Part shown: positions 22,809-33,920 of the stretch, piece after piece
Numbering within the stretch: position 1 is the first letter of the stretch
Layout: the number at the start of each line of letters is the position of its first letter
Source of the DNA: Bifiguratus adelaidae
Taxonomy: Eukaryota; Mucoromycota; Endogonomycetes; Endogonales
DNA length: 64,000 nucleotides
Assembly (NCBI GenBank): GCA_002261195.1
Contig: MVBO01000050.1
Span: 1 to 64,000 of the forward strand
Direction of reading: 5' to 3'
The notes under the pieces: model-generated
Databases searched by the model: none
What the model saw: only the letters and a program-made list of their open reading frames with translations
What the model was told of the DNA's origin: nothing
Translations under genes and position numbers: made by a program

Positions 22809-25074
22809 TTACATTCTAAAGACCCCAAATCGTGTGTCTTCAATGGGCGCATTGAGGGAAGCACTGATGGCCAGACCAAGGATATCTCTCGAATGAGCAG
22901 GATTAATGACGCCATCATCCCATAGGCGTGCTGATGAAAAGTAGGGATGGCCCTCAGACTCGTACCGATCACGTATCTTGCCCTTAAATTCCTCCTCTTC
23001 CTCAAGGGGCCATTCAATGCCCTTTTTGGCCTTTCCGTCTCGCGTAACTTGAGAAAGGACACCAGCCGCTTGTTCTCCACCCATGACAGATATGCGAGCA
23101 TTCTAATTGGACGCGAAACACGCGTCATTGCATGAGCATCACCGCGTACAAATTCGTGTCACAATTGCGGACTTACCGGCCACATCCACAGAAAGCGCGG
23201 TCCGTAGGCTCTGCCGCACATGCCATAGTTACCAGCACCAAAGGATCCGCCAATCAACATGGTGAATTTGGGTACTTTGGTACAGCTCACAGCGGTGACA
23301 AGTTTGGCCCCATTCTTTGCAATACCGCCCGCCTCTGCGGATGATCCGACCATGAAACCGGTGATATTCTGCAAAAACACTAATGGTATCTTGCGTTGTG
23401 AGCAAAGCTCGATGAAATGTGCACCCTTGAGAGCAGCCTCTGAGAATAGAATGCCATTGTTGGCAACAATGCCAACAGGGTAGCCATGTATCCGCGCAAA
23501 TCCTGTCACAAGCGTCGTACCGTACAGTTGCTTGAACTCGGAAAACTTAGATCCATCGACAATGTGTGCAATGACGTTCTTGACATCGAAGGACTTTCGA
23601 AGATTGTCACCGACAATACCTCCAATCTCTTCGGGGTCATAGAGCGGATTTTCCGGCTTTTGCACTGTTACCTAGCACTTGCATTAGAGCAAATCCGGAC
23701 ACGAACCCTCGACTTACATCCGGTCTCTTTGCGTAATTCAGATTGCTAATAACAGATCTTGCTATGGTCAAAGCGTGTTCGTCATTCTGTGCGTAATGAT
23801 CGGTTACACCGGATGTGCGACCTAAAGGGAACATTATTAGTATTTGATGTAACTATAAATGTTGCAGCTTACAGTGCAAATCCGCTCCTCCAAGGTCTTC
23901 AGCGCTCACAATTTCTCCAGTGGCTGCCTTGACAAGAGGTGGACCAGCCAGAAAGATAGTACCTTGCTTTTGCACAATGATACTTTCATCTGCCATGGCT
24001 GGAACGTATGCGCCTCCAGCCGTACATGAGCCCATGACTACGGCAATTTGTGGGATGCCCATTGAGGACATGGTGGCTTGATTGTAAAAGATGCGTCCAA
24101 AATGTTCGCGATCAGGGAAAACGTCAGCTTGACGGGGCAGATTGGCACCGCCAGAATCAACTATGAGAGTGGTTCAGATTACGGTACGACATGATTCGTA
24201 CAACAAGTTCACATACCCAAGTAGATGCAAGGAAGACGGTTTTCCTTGGCAATCTCCTGAGCTCGTAAATGCTTCTTGACTTTGGAGGGCATGTTGTCAG
24301 ATCAAGTAGTCTCATATTGCTGGCTATACCTACCAGTAATAGGGTAGTATGTTCCTCCCTTTACTGTCGGGTCATTCGCCACAATCATACATTCGATCCT
24401 AATCAGCGAAAAGAAATAAGGTTTCCACCTCGTAAACTTCTTCCCTTCGCGCTTACCCACTCACTCTTCCTATCCCAGTAATAAGACCACCAGCCGGAAC
24501 GTCCTCTCCATACAAGTTATATCCGGCCAATGCAGACAGCTCTAAAAAGGGGGATCTATTGTTGACGAACGGTCAGCAAAGCCGCCAAGTGCCGACGTTA
24601 CTTACTGATGATCCAGTAGCCGTTCCACACGGTCTCGGGGAAGCATCTTTTTGCGTCCAAGGTGCCTTTTCCTTGCTTCCTCTCCACCACCTGATCATTG
24701 TGCATTAGTACGACCTCACAGGCCAGCTCTCCTCAGCTTGGCGAGTTACGCCCTGACCTACTCACCTAGGTTGATTCTTGATGTCTTCGCGTTCAAGTCT
24801 TCTACGAGCGTATCCATGCGCCGTTTGTTATCCTGTAGAGGAACAAGCATTAGTATCAGTATCAGCACCTTCATGCGTCGTCATGCACATAGCGTACCTT
24901 GAACTCCTCAGATTCGGTGTCTACCAAGTTCGGCAAGACCTTGCCTAACTCTTCGTGGGATGTATGGTAACCATTTGACCGTAACAGTAGCGGTACAGTA
25001 GCGGGTCGAATTGCACTAGCAGGCCCTACCCTAAGCAGTCGAGTAGTCCTACCCAGCGTCCTCAATGCACTCAT
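22809..25074 (-). CDS. Methylcrotonoyl-CoA carboxylase beta subunit (MCCC2)
   Basis: The biotin-dependent carboxyltransferase subunit that carboxylates 3-methylcrotonyl-CoA in mitochondrial leucine breakdown. The N-terminus ([19 protein letters not shown]) is Arg/Leu-rich and lacks acid residues, as in a mitochondrial presequence. Eight or more exons follow: [126 protein letters not shown] and the family end [17 protein letters not shown]. All carboxyltransferase landmarks are present. Its alpha (biotin) subunit is not in the window. Confidence 0.95.
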
Positions 25075-25186
25075 GGCAAGCAAAGAAGGGAAGCAAGTGC
25101 AAGGCAAAAAGGAAAGCCGTGGGAAATATGATAAATGAATTAAATACGGTGTTCTATCATACAGGTCGAGGATTCGATGGTTGGTT

Positions 25187-26273
25187 TCAGGCTTCCTCTT
25201 CAGTTTGAAAATAGCTGGGTATCCAATACGATGGAGTAGAATCCTGTAGATCAATCCAGCACATGCCGCCTGCTAGCAATTCATCCTATAGCGTTGGTTG
25301 AGTTTTTCGCAAATCCAGTACCATTGGGTGTCGCTTACCAGAACATGGTCAGATCGCGTTGCAGTCCACCCAAAGTCCTTTTGTAATTGCGGGCTTGTAA
25401 CAAAGCCAGTACACTGCAAAGGACGAATTCAATCCTGGTGTTTCACCTAAAGACGCTTTGACCCTACCTGTGCATGACCCAAGACGCTTGTTTGATCCAT
25501 ATCGAACTCTTTGGGTATGGATCGAACCATCTTTTTGCTTCCAATTTGAAGAATCTCAAATCCATTACCCAGTGGCTTGAGGGTTTTGATGGATCGTATG
25601 ATATCGTCCCTGTATAGCCATTAGTTCTGGGACCGACGACTACAAAAGTAAGGTTGACTTACTCTGTAATTCCAGTATCCTTGCTGCCATTGACGGTCTT
25701 TACTCCTCGCATACGCTCAACGCGGCGCTTAACTTCACTGATCTCGCACAGGCCTCCATTGCGTTCTCTTGTGGCCATACATACTTCAATGATTTGAATA
25801 CCCAACTCGTAGTAAAAGTCACCGACACCTAGTAATTCTGCCCAGAACCCCTTGTTGGCTAAAATAGCTCGTCAACTTTCAGCGGATAGTGTCAGTATGA
25901 TATCCACTCACAAGCTAAAGGATCCACACCAATGTTACTGCACATCTTTTGAAAGTGCATACGAAAGGTTGGATCTCGCCGTATATCTTTTCTGTGCTTG
26001 CGTGCAAACTCCTCCAAGTTTGTTTTGAATACTTCCAGTTGTCCATTGAGCTATAAGATGCTGTCAGCAAGGAAACGTGGTTCATGCGCAACAAGAAATG
26101 GTGATCACCTCTGCTAGTTCCTTGGCGGCCAAGTCACTGCCAATTTGGCGGTACTGATCCTAGGCCGGTCAGTGAGTCCCATTGAAAGTGACTAAGTTGG
26201 TGGCGCAACTTACCTGCAGCTCCTGTCGACTTATAGCCGACGCTATACCTACGGAGCGACCAGCTCTACGCAT
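25187..26273 (-). CDS. VPS22: ESCRT-II subunit VPS22 (SNF8/EAP30)
   Basis: ESCRT-II sorts ubiquitinated cargo at endosomes. The start at 26273 gives [10 protein letters not shown], matching the conserved MRR..G...I start. Exons then give [100 protein letters not shown], and the second winged helix ending [18 protein letters not shown]. Eight short exons are needed, all with GT-AG borders. The family assignment rests on the unbroken order of these blocks. Confidence 0.92.
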
Positions 26274-26488
26274 TCCATTCACAATTCCAGTAAGCCTCGG
26301 GCAAACTCTCCTTTGGCGTGATTTCCAAATGTAGATTGCAACAAGAAGGGTGACGTTTCGATAAAGGACTCAACAAACCTTGGCATTGTAAAGTGTTCCA
26401 TTGCATAATCTATGTACAATGAGCGTAAGCTATGCGCGCCCTGATATGAGCATGTATATGTCACAGAGTCGAAACATGGCGAAAATCA

Positions 26489-28585
26489 TCACCAATCCGC
26501 CAAATTTGCTAAGACAAGCTGTTGTTCCATCAACACCAACAAATGATGACCGCCGATAAGCTGTGCACCGACAACGTCTTGATGGTAGCCTTGCGTCAGG
26601 TCAATCAACGATTGGACTTCGGTGAACTGCGAGCCTTCGTGACGATAGTAGATGTAGGCATTGCGGCTACCTTCAATGATGGTTGCAAAGCGACATTGAG
26701 GGTCTGTGTAGATGAAGCGCTTTTCTCTTTTTGAGGCTTGAACAAATGCCAGCGCATTGAAGGTCGCGATATGGTTGGCTAGGGTTGCCATGGAGCCGGA
26801 TTGCTCGTCCAATTGGTAAACGAGCCCGTCCAGGTCGTATTTCAGGCAAATGTTGGTCAATAACCTGTCTTCTGGTGTACTACCCCGGAATGATTGGCAC
26901 AGCCATTCATGTCGATGGTTGCTGCTTTGCGCACGTAAGCAACCAACTTGATCATACCACGAGAATGTCACATTTTGTCCTTCTTGATCGATGTCGTCGT
27001 CGAAATCACCACCGTCCATGGGCTGTGGCAGAGATCGAGGATATGAACTTGTTGCTAATGTTGAAGCCGGATCATCCACGTCTTGGGTGTATTTTTCTAG
27101 GCGAGCAATGTATTCGTCCAACTGAGCTTGCGTAAGGCTCTCCGCCACGCCATCGTCCTCGGCAAAGACCTGTGGCCATCGGACCTTTTCATTCCCTTTG
27201 GCAATGTTGAGTGTGAGCGTCCCTTCTTTTGAGTCTATAGTCCAAATCGTCGCGTCCGTATCAACTATATCCCACAATTGCTTGTAAGGTATAGCGATTG
27301 CTGGATCAAAAGGACCTTGCTGGGTTTGTGTACTTGAAGTTTCGGATGGTGGCCGAGCAACGCGATTCACAATCAAACTTAAATGTGTGCGGGTGAATTT
27401 GCAGCTGATAGCCGTCTTCGGGGTACCTTTGGGAATGTCAAAGACAACTGTAACTTCGCTTTCCTTTTGTGTCCATGTGTAGGGCGATCTAGGCGCAAAC
27501 GAGGGTCCAACCGAGTTGTCAGAGGTCGCCGCAGGCTCTTCCTTTCCGCCCACAGCATGGTCAATGTCCATCTTTTCCGAGTCTTCCGAGGATGGGTTTC
27601 GCAAGATGACGCTATAGCTAGATTCGCTCGCAATGATGTACTGAATACCGTTGACAGATAGATCAAAGTACAATGGTATGTTTTTGCCCCGAAGTGTGTG
27701 CAAAACGTCCACTGAGGACGATTGAGAAGGTTGAAATGAAGCCGGACATGACAAGGAGACATCAAATTTGTTTATGGTGATGTCGAAAAGCGGCTTCGTA
27801 GGCTTGAGAGTGCTCTTCGAAGTCGATTGCCCGACAAGCTGTACGTGATGCTCTTCCGCTACCCTCTGCGGCGATACACTGTATGCAGCATAGACGATGG
27901 ATTGCTCGATACTTGAAGAGTTCAAGAATACAGCATCTAGCAAGACACTCGGTATGCGTTTGGTAGATTGCTCAAAACTAGAGTATTGAAAGGTGTACAG
28001 AGCGCGATCTGCCTTTATACCGTCGCCGCTGTCGTGATCACTGAAGATGTCTGAAACGTTGAGCACCCGCATTGTACCGTATCCATCCGCCACCAGCAAC
28101 AGATCCCACCGCAAGGCGACAGCTGAGTAATGTTCGGCCGAAATATCCGTTGACATCCCCTCGTCGCCAGGAGTAGTCAAATCGAATAAGCGCGTGGTCT
28201 TAAGGCGCTCACCGTCGCCTTGCTGCAAAGAATATATATTTTAGCACGCAACATGCGATAAACATCATCGTGTACTCACCACATCAATGACAACAGCGGT
28301 CAGGATACCCTTTTCATCCACATAGAAAGCAGATTCCAGTCGCTTGCCATCAATTACATGTGCATATCCTTTGAACAAGTGATTGTACTTTACTCTGCTT
28401 TGTATCTGGGCATAGGAGAGCTTTGCGTTACTAGGTACCTTGCTGGGATGCACCGGAGATTCGAGAGAATACCGCTTCAATTGCTCATCGGGAAAGACCT
28501 TGAGTTTGTATCCTTCAAACTTTGGATTCAACAAGGTCCTTCGCGGTTCTATCCGCACCGAGTCTGGTTTGGGAGCAACAGGCAT
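26489..28585 (-). CDS. NudC domain-containing protein 1 (NUDCD1)
   Basis: Two exons, about 680 residues. The N-terminus (RTLLNPKFEGYKLKVFPDE) matches NUDCD1, an Hsp90 co-chaperone-like protein that in animals works with the NudC client pathway for WD40 proteins. A CS (p23-like) domain sits in the middle (YTWTQKESEVTVVFDIPKG, then KFTRTHLSLIVN), flanked by degenerate beta-propeller segments. An Asp-rich linker (GGDFDDDIDQEG) precedes the C-terminal propeller part. The start codon is the ATG at 28585; the frame runs further upstream without another ATG. The start lies 71 bp from the divergent MZM1 start, so they share a promoter. Confidence 0.9.
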
Positions 28586-28656
28586 TGCTTTTACGCTGTT
28601 GGCGGCGGGATTTAAGGTGGCGTTGGCGCCACTCGCAGCTTTTCGTCTCACATGCC

Positions 28657-29167
28657 ATGAGTCCTGTTACCACTGCCTATCGCAACCTGTTGCGGGTACA
28701 ACGAGCAACCTTTGGTGCCGATGTGCAGACTCTGACAGGTATGTGAAGGAATGCTTGTATTCTCTTTGAGACGCTTTCTAATGTCCATCATTCAGCCGCG
28801 AGGATAAAAACTCGACAAGAGTTTCAAAAGCACAAGGAGGACAGCGATCCGGCGATTATACAACAGGTAAGCACCGCATGAGAGCAGTCTTGACTTCTGA
28901 ATCTGTTCCGACCCGACACGACCGTGTAGCAACTACAATTGGCCGAAGATGTGACCAATTTGCTGAAACGGAACATTGTTCAAGGTGTTGCCAAGGATGA
29001 AGATCCATCGACCTACCGTAAGTCGGTCATACACCAGTTGATCTATGGTTAATGATATAACGCTCACCATAGGACTACGGTTCAACCCCGAAACAGAACT
29101 GGGTGACAATGGCTCGATCACGAACGCAAAGAATTCGCAAAGGAAAAGATCCAAAGCATCCACTTAA
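28657..29167 (+). CDS. MZM1: Mitochondrial complex III assembly factor MZM1 (LYRM7)
   Basis: An LYR-motif protein that stabilises the Rieske Fe-S protein before its insertion in complex III. The ATG at 28657 gives MSPVTTAYRNLLRVQR, where A-Y-R-N-L-L-R is the LYR-type motif. Three introns follow, and later exons give AARIKTRQEFQKHK, AEDVTNLLKRNIVQGVAK and the diagnostic C-terminal LRFNPETELGDN. Length is near 110 residues, normal for the family. Head to head with NUDCD1. Confidence 0.93.
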
Positions 29168-29375
29168 GGATGCTGTAGTTCATGAGTTCTCGTTAAATAC
29201 CTCACTTGCACAATGTATACGACCACCTTTCTAGAGCTGCATATCACCATTAAAGCAGAATTACACATTTTTATCAGGAATGATATGGTATGTATAGCTT
29301 TACACTGGTTCGGATGTGTATGGCAGTAATTGTACAAAGGAGGGTGTGGTCACGACGAGAATAGGGAGGTAGAAC

Positions 29376-29996
29376 TTAAAATACGATGATGGCACCGAGG
29401 ATACCGGCAGCGATGAGGCCAGCGGCGCTACGGATGGTGACGGCACCAGACGTGGTGGAGGAGGATGGCTTCATAGAAGCAGCGGCAGAGGAGGCATCGG
29501 AAGAGGCAGAGACAGCTGCATCGATGGCGGAAGCGGAGAGGGGGGCAGTGCTGACCGTTGGGTCGACGTTGCCGGAGGCGTCAGGAGAGGCAGAAGCATC
29601 GGCGGAGGCAGAGCTTGCATCGGCAGCCTTGCCCTTACCAGCAACAGAAAAATTGGAGCTGCAGAAAGCGCTAACGCGGCCATTTTGAGCATTGTACTCG
29701 GCAAGGTAAGCGCCATCTGGCTTGCAGGATGCAAAGCATGTGTCAATGGCCTTTTGAGAATCACACAAGGAGCAGCTGTTGTTGCCCTTCAATCGCTCGT
29801 TCTTGCAAGCATTGAAGTTGGTGTGAGCGGTTTGGAGGCACGTTTGGAACTAGTATCAACATAGTGAGGATTGAGTATAAGAGGGAGACAGTCAGCAGTT
29901 ACTTACGTCGCTGCTGGCAGAGCAGGCCACATTAGGTGCAGCAGAGACAGAGGCAGCGAGCACGGCGACAGCGAAGATTGTATTTAGCTTGACCAT
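29376..29996 (-). CDS. Ser/Ala-rich GPI-anchored cysteine-rich secreted protein
   Basis: Two exons. The signal peptide is LNTIFAVAVLAASVSA after the ATG at 29996. The mature part has a cysteine-rich N-terminal domain (VACSASSDVSNC, FQTCLQTAHTNFNACK, CSLCDSQKAIDTCFASC, SAFCSSNF) and then ~80 residues of Ser/Ala with Asp (DASSASADASASPDASG), ending in a hydrophobic tail (AAGLIAAGILGAIIVF). This is the layout of a fungal cell-wall or membrane GPI protein with an O-glycosylated stalk. The family of the cysteine domain is not recognised; it is not the array family at 11.9-15.5 kb. Confidence 0.7.
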
Positions 29997-30624
29997 GTTA
30001 GATTGAAGTAGGAAGACGATGGCCAGACATGTTGTAGGGATCCTTCCTTTATATTCTGGCATTGCAAGCTCTGGTTGCACTCGCTATTGGAAAAACAACG
30101 TTCATCAACAACAATGGCATAAAGTAAGAAAATCGTCCGATCAACCCAAACAAACATTTCTTCGCGCCACCATACTGCTGGATTTCGCACACGGTAGGCA
30201 ATGGTGCTTACGTCGTCAAGGTCGTCTAGGTCTTATTTCCCTCCGAAGCCTCACAAACATAAAGCAACGGGCCTAGACCATCTTAATGGCAAGCACTTCC
30301 ATTTCCGGGTTCATCTGTCATCCTGTAGTTGTACGAACGCCGATCCCAAGCTCAATGGCCACTCACATTGACATCGGAACTTAACTGAAGTGGTGGTCAT
30401 TGCCTTCAATGCGAAAGAGTTCATTGGAGGCACCAGCTCTCAGTTGAAGCGTAGTGTCTGTTTGATTGCAATCTTGAATTTGTCTCTCCTGACGCTCATT
30501 GTACGCGTCAATGAGAGAAGCCGCGAGAATACGCAGGCTTAACTCTTGAGTATATTATAAGTGTCCTAGTTAGAAACGGCAAGCACCCTCACATCTTTGC
30601 AATTGCATCACGTATGGCCCTGTG
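29997..30624. other. Intergenic region
   Basis: A 628 bp stretch holding the promoter of the GPI-type gene and the 3' flank of the hydrolase pseudogene. No gene or repeat is supported. Confidence 0.4.
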
Positions 30625-31580
30625 CTATGTGGTGATGAGTCGCTGACTTGAGGGCAAGGGAAACATCATAAACCCATGGGGCGGCCAAGGATAAGGATCT
30701 AGCTCTATTGGAACGCCTAAACGATCAAGTCCTTTGGCATATATGAGACCGTCATCGCGTAGAGGATCCATGCCGGCGACGACCACATAGTTCGGTGGCA
30801 ATTCTTCCAAGCGAGAATGTATGACCAGCGAGGCGTACTTGTGTTTGTCATCCTCCCTGTTCCTCACATAGGATTCCATGAAAATATGATAACCTCTGCG
30901 TTGAGGATATCTATATCTGCATTCGTAGTAATTGAGGTATACTGATCCTTGTATCGATCCGGCACTTCGCCCAATATCGAGGTTACGGGAACGACCGGAG
31001 CCTTGAACTTACGCCTTGGATTTCCGCTATCGATATCTATTAATCCAACCATAAATGTGCACCCTCCACCGGCACTGAACCCTGTAGCAACGGTCCTGCT
31101 GGTATCAACGCCGAGTTCTGTCGCATGAGCGAGTGCCCATGGAAATCCAGTGTAACAGTCTTTACCGGGAATGGGGAATTTGTATTCTGGAGCAAGTCGG
31201 AATTGACGCTAACGACAATTGCTTGCGTTGCATCCGAGAGATCCCGACAAAAGGATTCGTCCATCTCGATATCTTCCAAGATGTATCCTCCTCCATGCTA
31301 CCGCATGATCGAAGGTAAGGGTCGAGCTTCCGTCTTCAGTGTGTAAATCCTCACTCAGATCGTTCCTCCTTCCACCTCGACGTCCTCGTCTCTTGCAGTG
31401 ACGGTCGTCGAGCCCTGCTTTGCTGTATGCTTCACCTTTAGCAAGTTGCACTTTCTGCATTGCAGTAATGTCTGGACATTCGGGAGAATCAATCTTTGGT
31501 AAGCTGTTTGCCATTTGCCGAAAGGGCAAGAACTCCTCAAGCAGAGTTTCCCAATCGATGCTAGTCGTGTCAATAGTCAT
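30625..31580 (-). pseudogene. Alpha/beta hydrolase (HSL-type, Hydrolase_3), broken
   Basis: The parts of an HSL-family esterase occur in order but in shifting frames. An N-terminus starts at the ATG at 31580, followed by DEDVEVEGGTI, the oxyanion motif HGGGY preceded directly by an in-frame TAG at 31298-31300, DATQAIVVSVN, then RLAPEYKFPIP after a one-base shift near 31200. The nucleophile motif GFSAGGG and FKAPVVPVTS follow, and after another shift come VVVAGMDPLRDDGLIYAKGL and PPHGFMMFP. A further shift lies between the N-terminus and DEDVEV. At least four lesions and no introns that would explain them point to a pseudogene. Confidence 0.65.
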
Positions 31581-33022
31581 GGTAAGCAGGCAAGCTCAAT
31601 AGTGAGAAAGTGAAGAAGCGATCGTAGTGGAGGGAAGGTCTCTGCATTTTATCCCTTGGCGCTTGCTCACGTAGCCCCTCTTGAATTGCCGTATGGGGAG
31701 CATGTTTCGGTCCGCCGGGACGCGCAGCTGACACACGTCGCGCCATATCGGGGAGAGGTCGATGTCTTCACGTGCGTGCAAAAGGACAGAGACAATGGCT
31801 GTTCATATAGGGTATTGTCATTGCCGCGATATACATATGCGATGTACATTGATGAATCTGATCTGTTATGTGAGCAACGCGGACATGTACTCTTTGGACC
31901 ATTCTTGAGTCTTCGCATCACTGCCTAGCCAACTTTCGCTTACATCGATAAGATCATTGCGAGATGCACTTACTTTTCTAGAGCACTCAATGTCTCCTCA
32001 GTCCAAGAGCTTGTCGTAGATGGATCACACGAGACGAAAGGAAACGAGCGTGGATATTTTCCATCCTTCTTCCACCCGTCTGGAACCTCTATTTCCAACA
32101 GATTCATAAGTTTCTTTGCTTTCACCCTGTAAGCGCGCATGCTATCAACACAAGGTAGCCGGATCACCTTCGCCACCATTTGAGGAAAGGTGGTGGAAAT
32201 TTGTCGATTTCGACTGTCTTCCTGCCAGCTGCAGAAGAGTCGTAGCTTAACAGGCAGGTCTGATAGAGGGCGTGAGGGGAAGATTCAAGTCGTCAGCAAC
32301 AGCGTGATCTTGAGTATCAAGAGCATGCCATGACATGTATTGCAGCGTACCGTGAGTGGAAGAATGCCAACACATGTAATCAACATTGTGACAACATTGA
32401 GATATCGCAGGGGTACAGTTACCGTTAGGCGACTTTTACTCTGTCCGCTCCAACTAGTCCCTTGTCACGAGGCATCGCATATGTATATTGCGGCTTTTGG
32501 CGACTCCTCTCCTCCGTATCGTCTGCTGTCCTCCCTGTGATGTCCCTTAACGGCACAAGCCGCTTCCGGACAACCTCAGAAACAGGCACGGGATCTTGGA
32601 GTGTTTCCATCCATCTTGACAGCCATATCCAAATAAATAGGAACCCTTCATCAACCTTGGAATGATCGCCTAGAGATTTATTCCCCTCCGAAACATCGCG
32701 GTGCAGGATGCCTGTATGGTAAAGGGGCTCTGGCCCAGATGCAAGCTAGTCAAGCTTCGGTGTATTTCAAGCAAAATCTACCGTTGATGGCGCGAAGCTG
32801 CCCTCTGGCAAGATTCTGCAATGAAGTGAACGCTTAAATCAACCTTTTGCGAGGTAATAAAAAGGCAGGACATGCCAATTGTTTCAGTTCTATCGCTGGG
32901 TATGGGCGCGCACAAGCTATTCTAGCAACATCGGTCCAGAATATTGTGCGTCAATAGCGGACTCTTCAACACGAGATTAAATTGAAAGTCGAGAACTAGT
33001 TAATATTACAGTTGTATACATC
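31581..33022. other. Poor region with unrecognised coding scraps
   Basis: This 1.44 kb stretch between the hydrolase pseudogene and SPC24 contains two minus-strand frames that look protein-like but have no recognised family. One, at 31970-32179, includes SMRAYRVKAKKLMNLLEIEV and a good GTAAGT donor at its end. The other starts with an ATG at 32610 and has a charged, Arg/Glu-rich composition. They may be remains of one gene. A near-perfect inverted repeat also lies here. Confidence 0.4.
31823..32494. repeat. 22-bp inverted repeat pair
   Basis: The 22 bp at 31823-31844 (GCCGCGATATACATATGCGATG without its ends) is the reverse complement of 32473-32494 with one mismatch. The arms are 628 bp apart. 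No terminal transposon features or target duplication were noticed, so the origin is open. Confidence 0.4.
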
Positions 33023-33793
33023 TCAGTGAGTGGGTTCAATCATATCCCATAGGTAGTTTACATAAAAGAAGCGCGAATATTTGTCATCTAGGGAAACAGT
33101 CTTGACATCATTCTGGGCAGTACTGGCTATTGAGCAGGATGCAGTGTGAATACATGGTCTGCGCATGAGCACATGAAACGTACCTATCTTGGCTTCTGCG
33201 AAATTACTTTCTTCAGTAATTTGTAGCTCTACTCCAAGAGCTCTATATATATGTAACCGAATGCTAAAATCACATAGAGCAAGTCAGTCCCAGTCCGCTT
33301 GCCATATCGAGCTGTTCCTTACACTTTGTCATCCAGCTCCAAATTGTCCGGCGCCTCTTGTTCTCTGTCAATTTGTTCTGATTCCTCACGGAGTGACGAT
33401 ATCTGTGCTTCCAATGACACCATCTCCCCTTCCATCTCCCGAATATTCTTGGCTAAGCTGAACTTTTGTAGGTCCAGGGTGTTTATCTTCTGGGTGTGAG
33501 CATTTTCATCCGGATGATCCGGGGGACGAGTGGCATTGCCCTTTGCAAGTTCCAGCTGTCGCGATAATGCTAATAACATGGAGCGTAAACATCACAACGT
33601 TCGCGTCCGTGCTGCATTACTCACCTCGCAACGTATTCCGACTTTCCTCTTGCTCACGTGTTCTGATCTCCTCAGCCTCTATCACGGCTTTGTTCACCTT
33701 GGCAATGGTCTCCAAGTCCTCTGATGCATTGAAAAGTCCCATGCACGCGCGAATGAGCTTTAAAGGCTCTTGCATTGCATTTACGGTTGACAT
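33023..33793 (-). CDS. SPC24: Kinetochore NDC80-complex subunit SPC24
   Basis: Spc24 pairs with Spc25 at the inner end of the NDC80 complex. The ATG at 33793 (MSTVNAMQEPLKLIRAC) opens a helical N-terminus and a long coiled coil (TLDLQKFSLAKNIREMEGEM, EEIRTREQEESRN). The C-terminal globular part has the family pattern of K/R-L-x-I-Y-R-x-L-G (VIRLHIYRALGVEL), and after the last intron VSLDDKYSRFFYVNYLWDMI. Four exons, about 190 residues. The N-terminal two thirds is only coiled coil, so the call rests on the C-terminal pattern. Divergent from PUF60 with 127 bp between starts. Confidence 0.8.
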
Positions 33794-33920
33794 GCTGAGC
33801 GCGCGTCGAACGCAAGAAGGTGTCCGATTTCGCGACAATGTGGAATTGCCTAATTTGGTTCACATGAATGGGTGACGTAGCCACTTGGGAAGTGAGCATT
33901 GACCGCTTCTTCGCCTTTTC

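Noticed and set aside
26279-26464. Minus frame of 61 codons between NUDCD1 and VPS22
   Set aside because: It sits in a 215-bp spacer, its first codons overlap the NUDCD1 3' flank, and nothing links it to either neighbour.
29386-29688. Plus frame rich in Ala/Glu opposite the GPI-type gene
   Set aside because: It is a shadow of the Ser/Ala repeat of the minus-strand gene.
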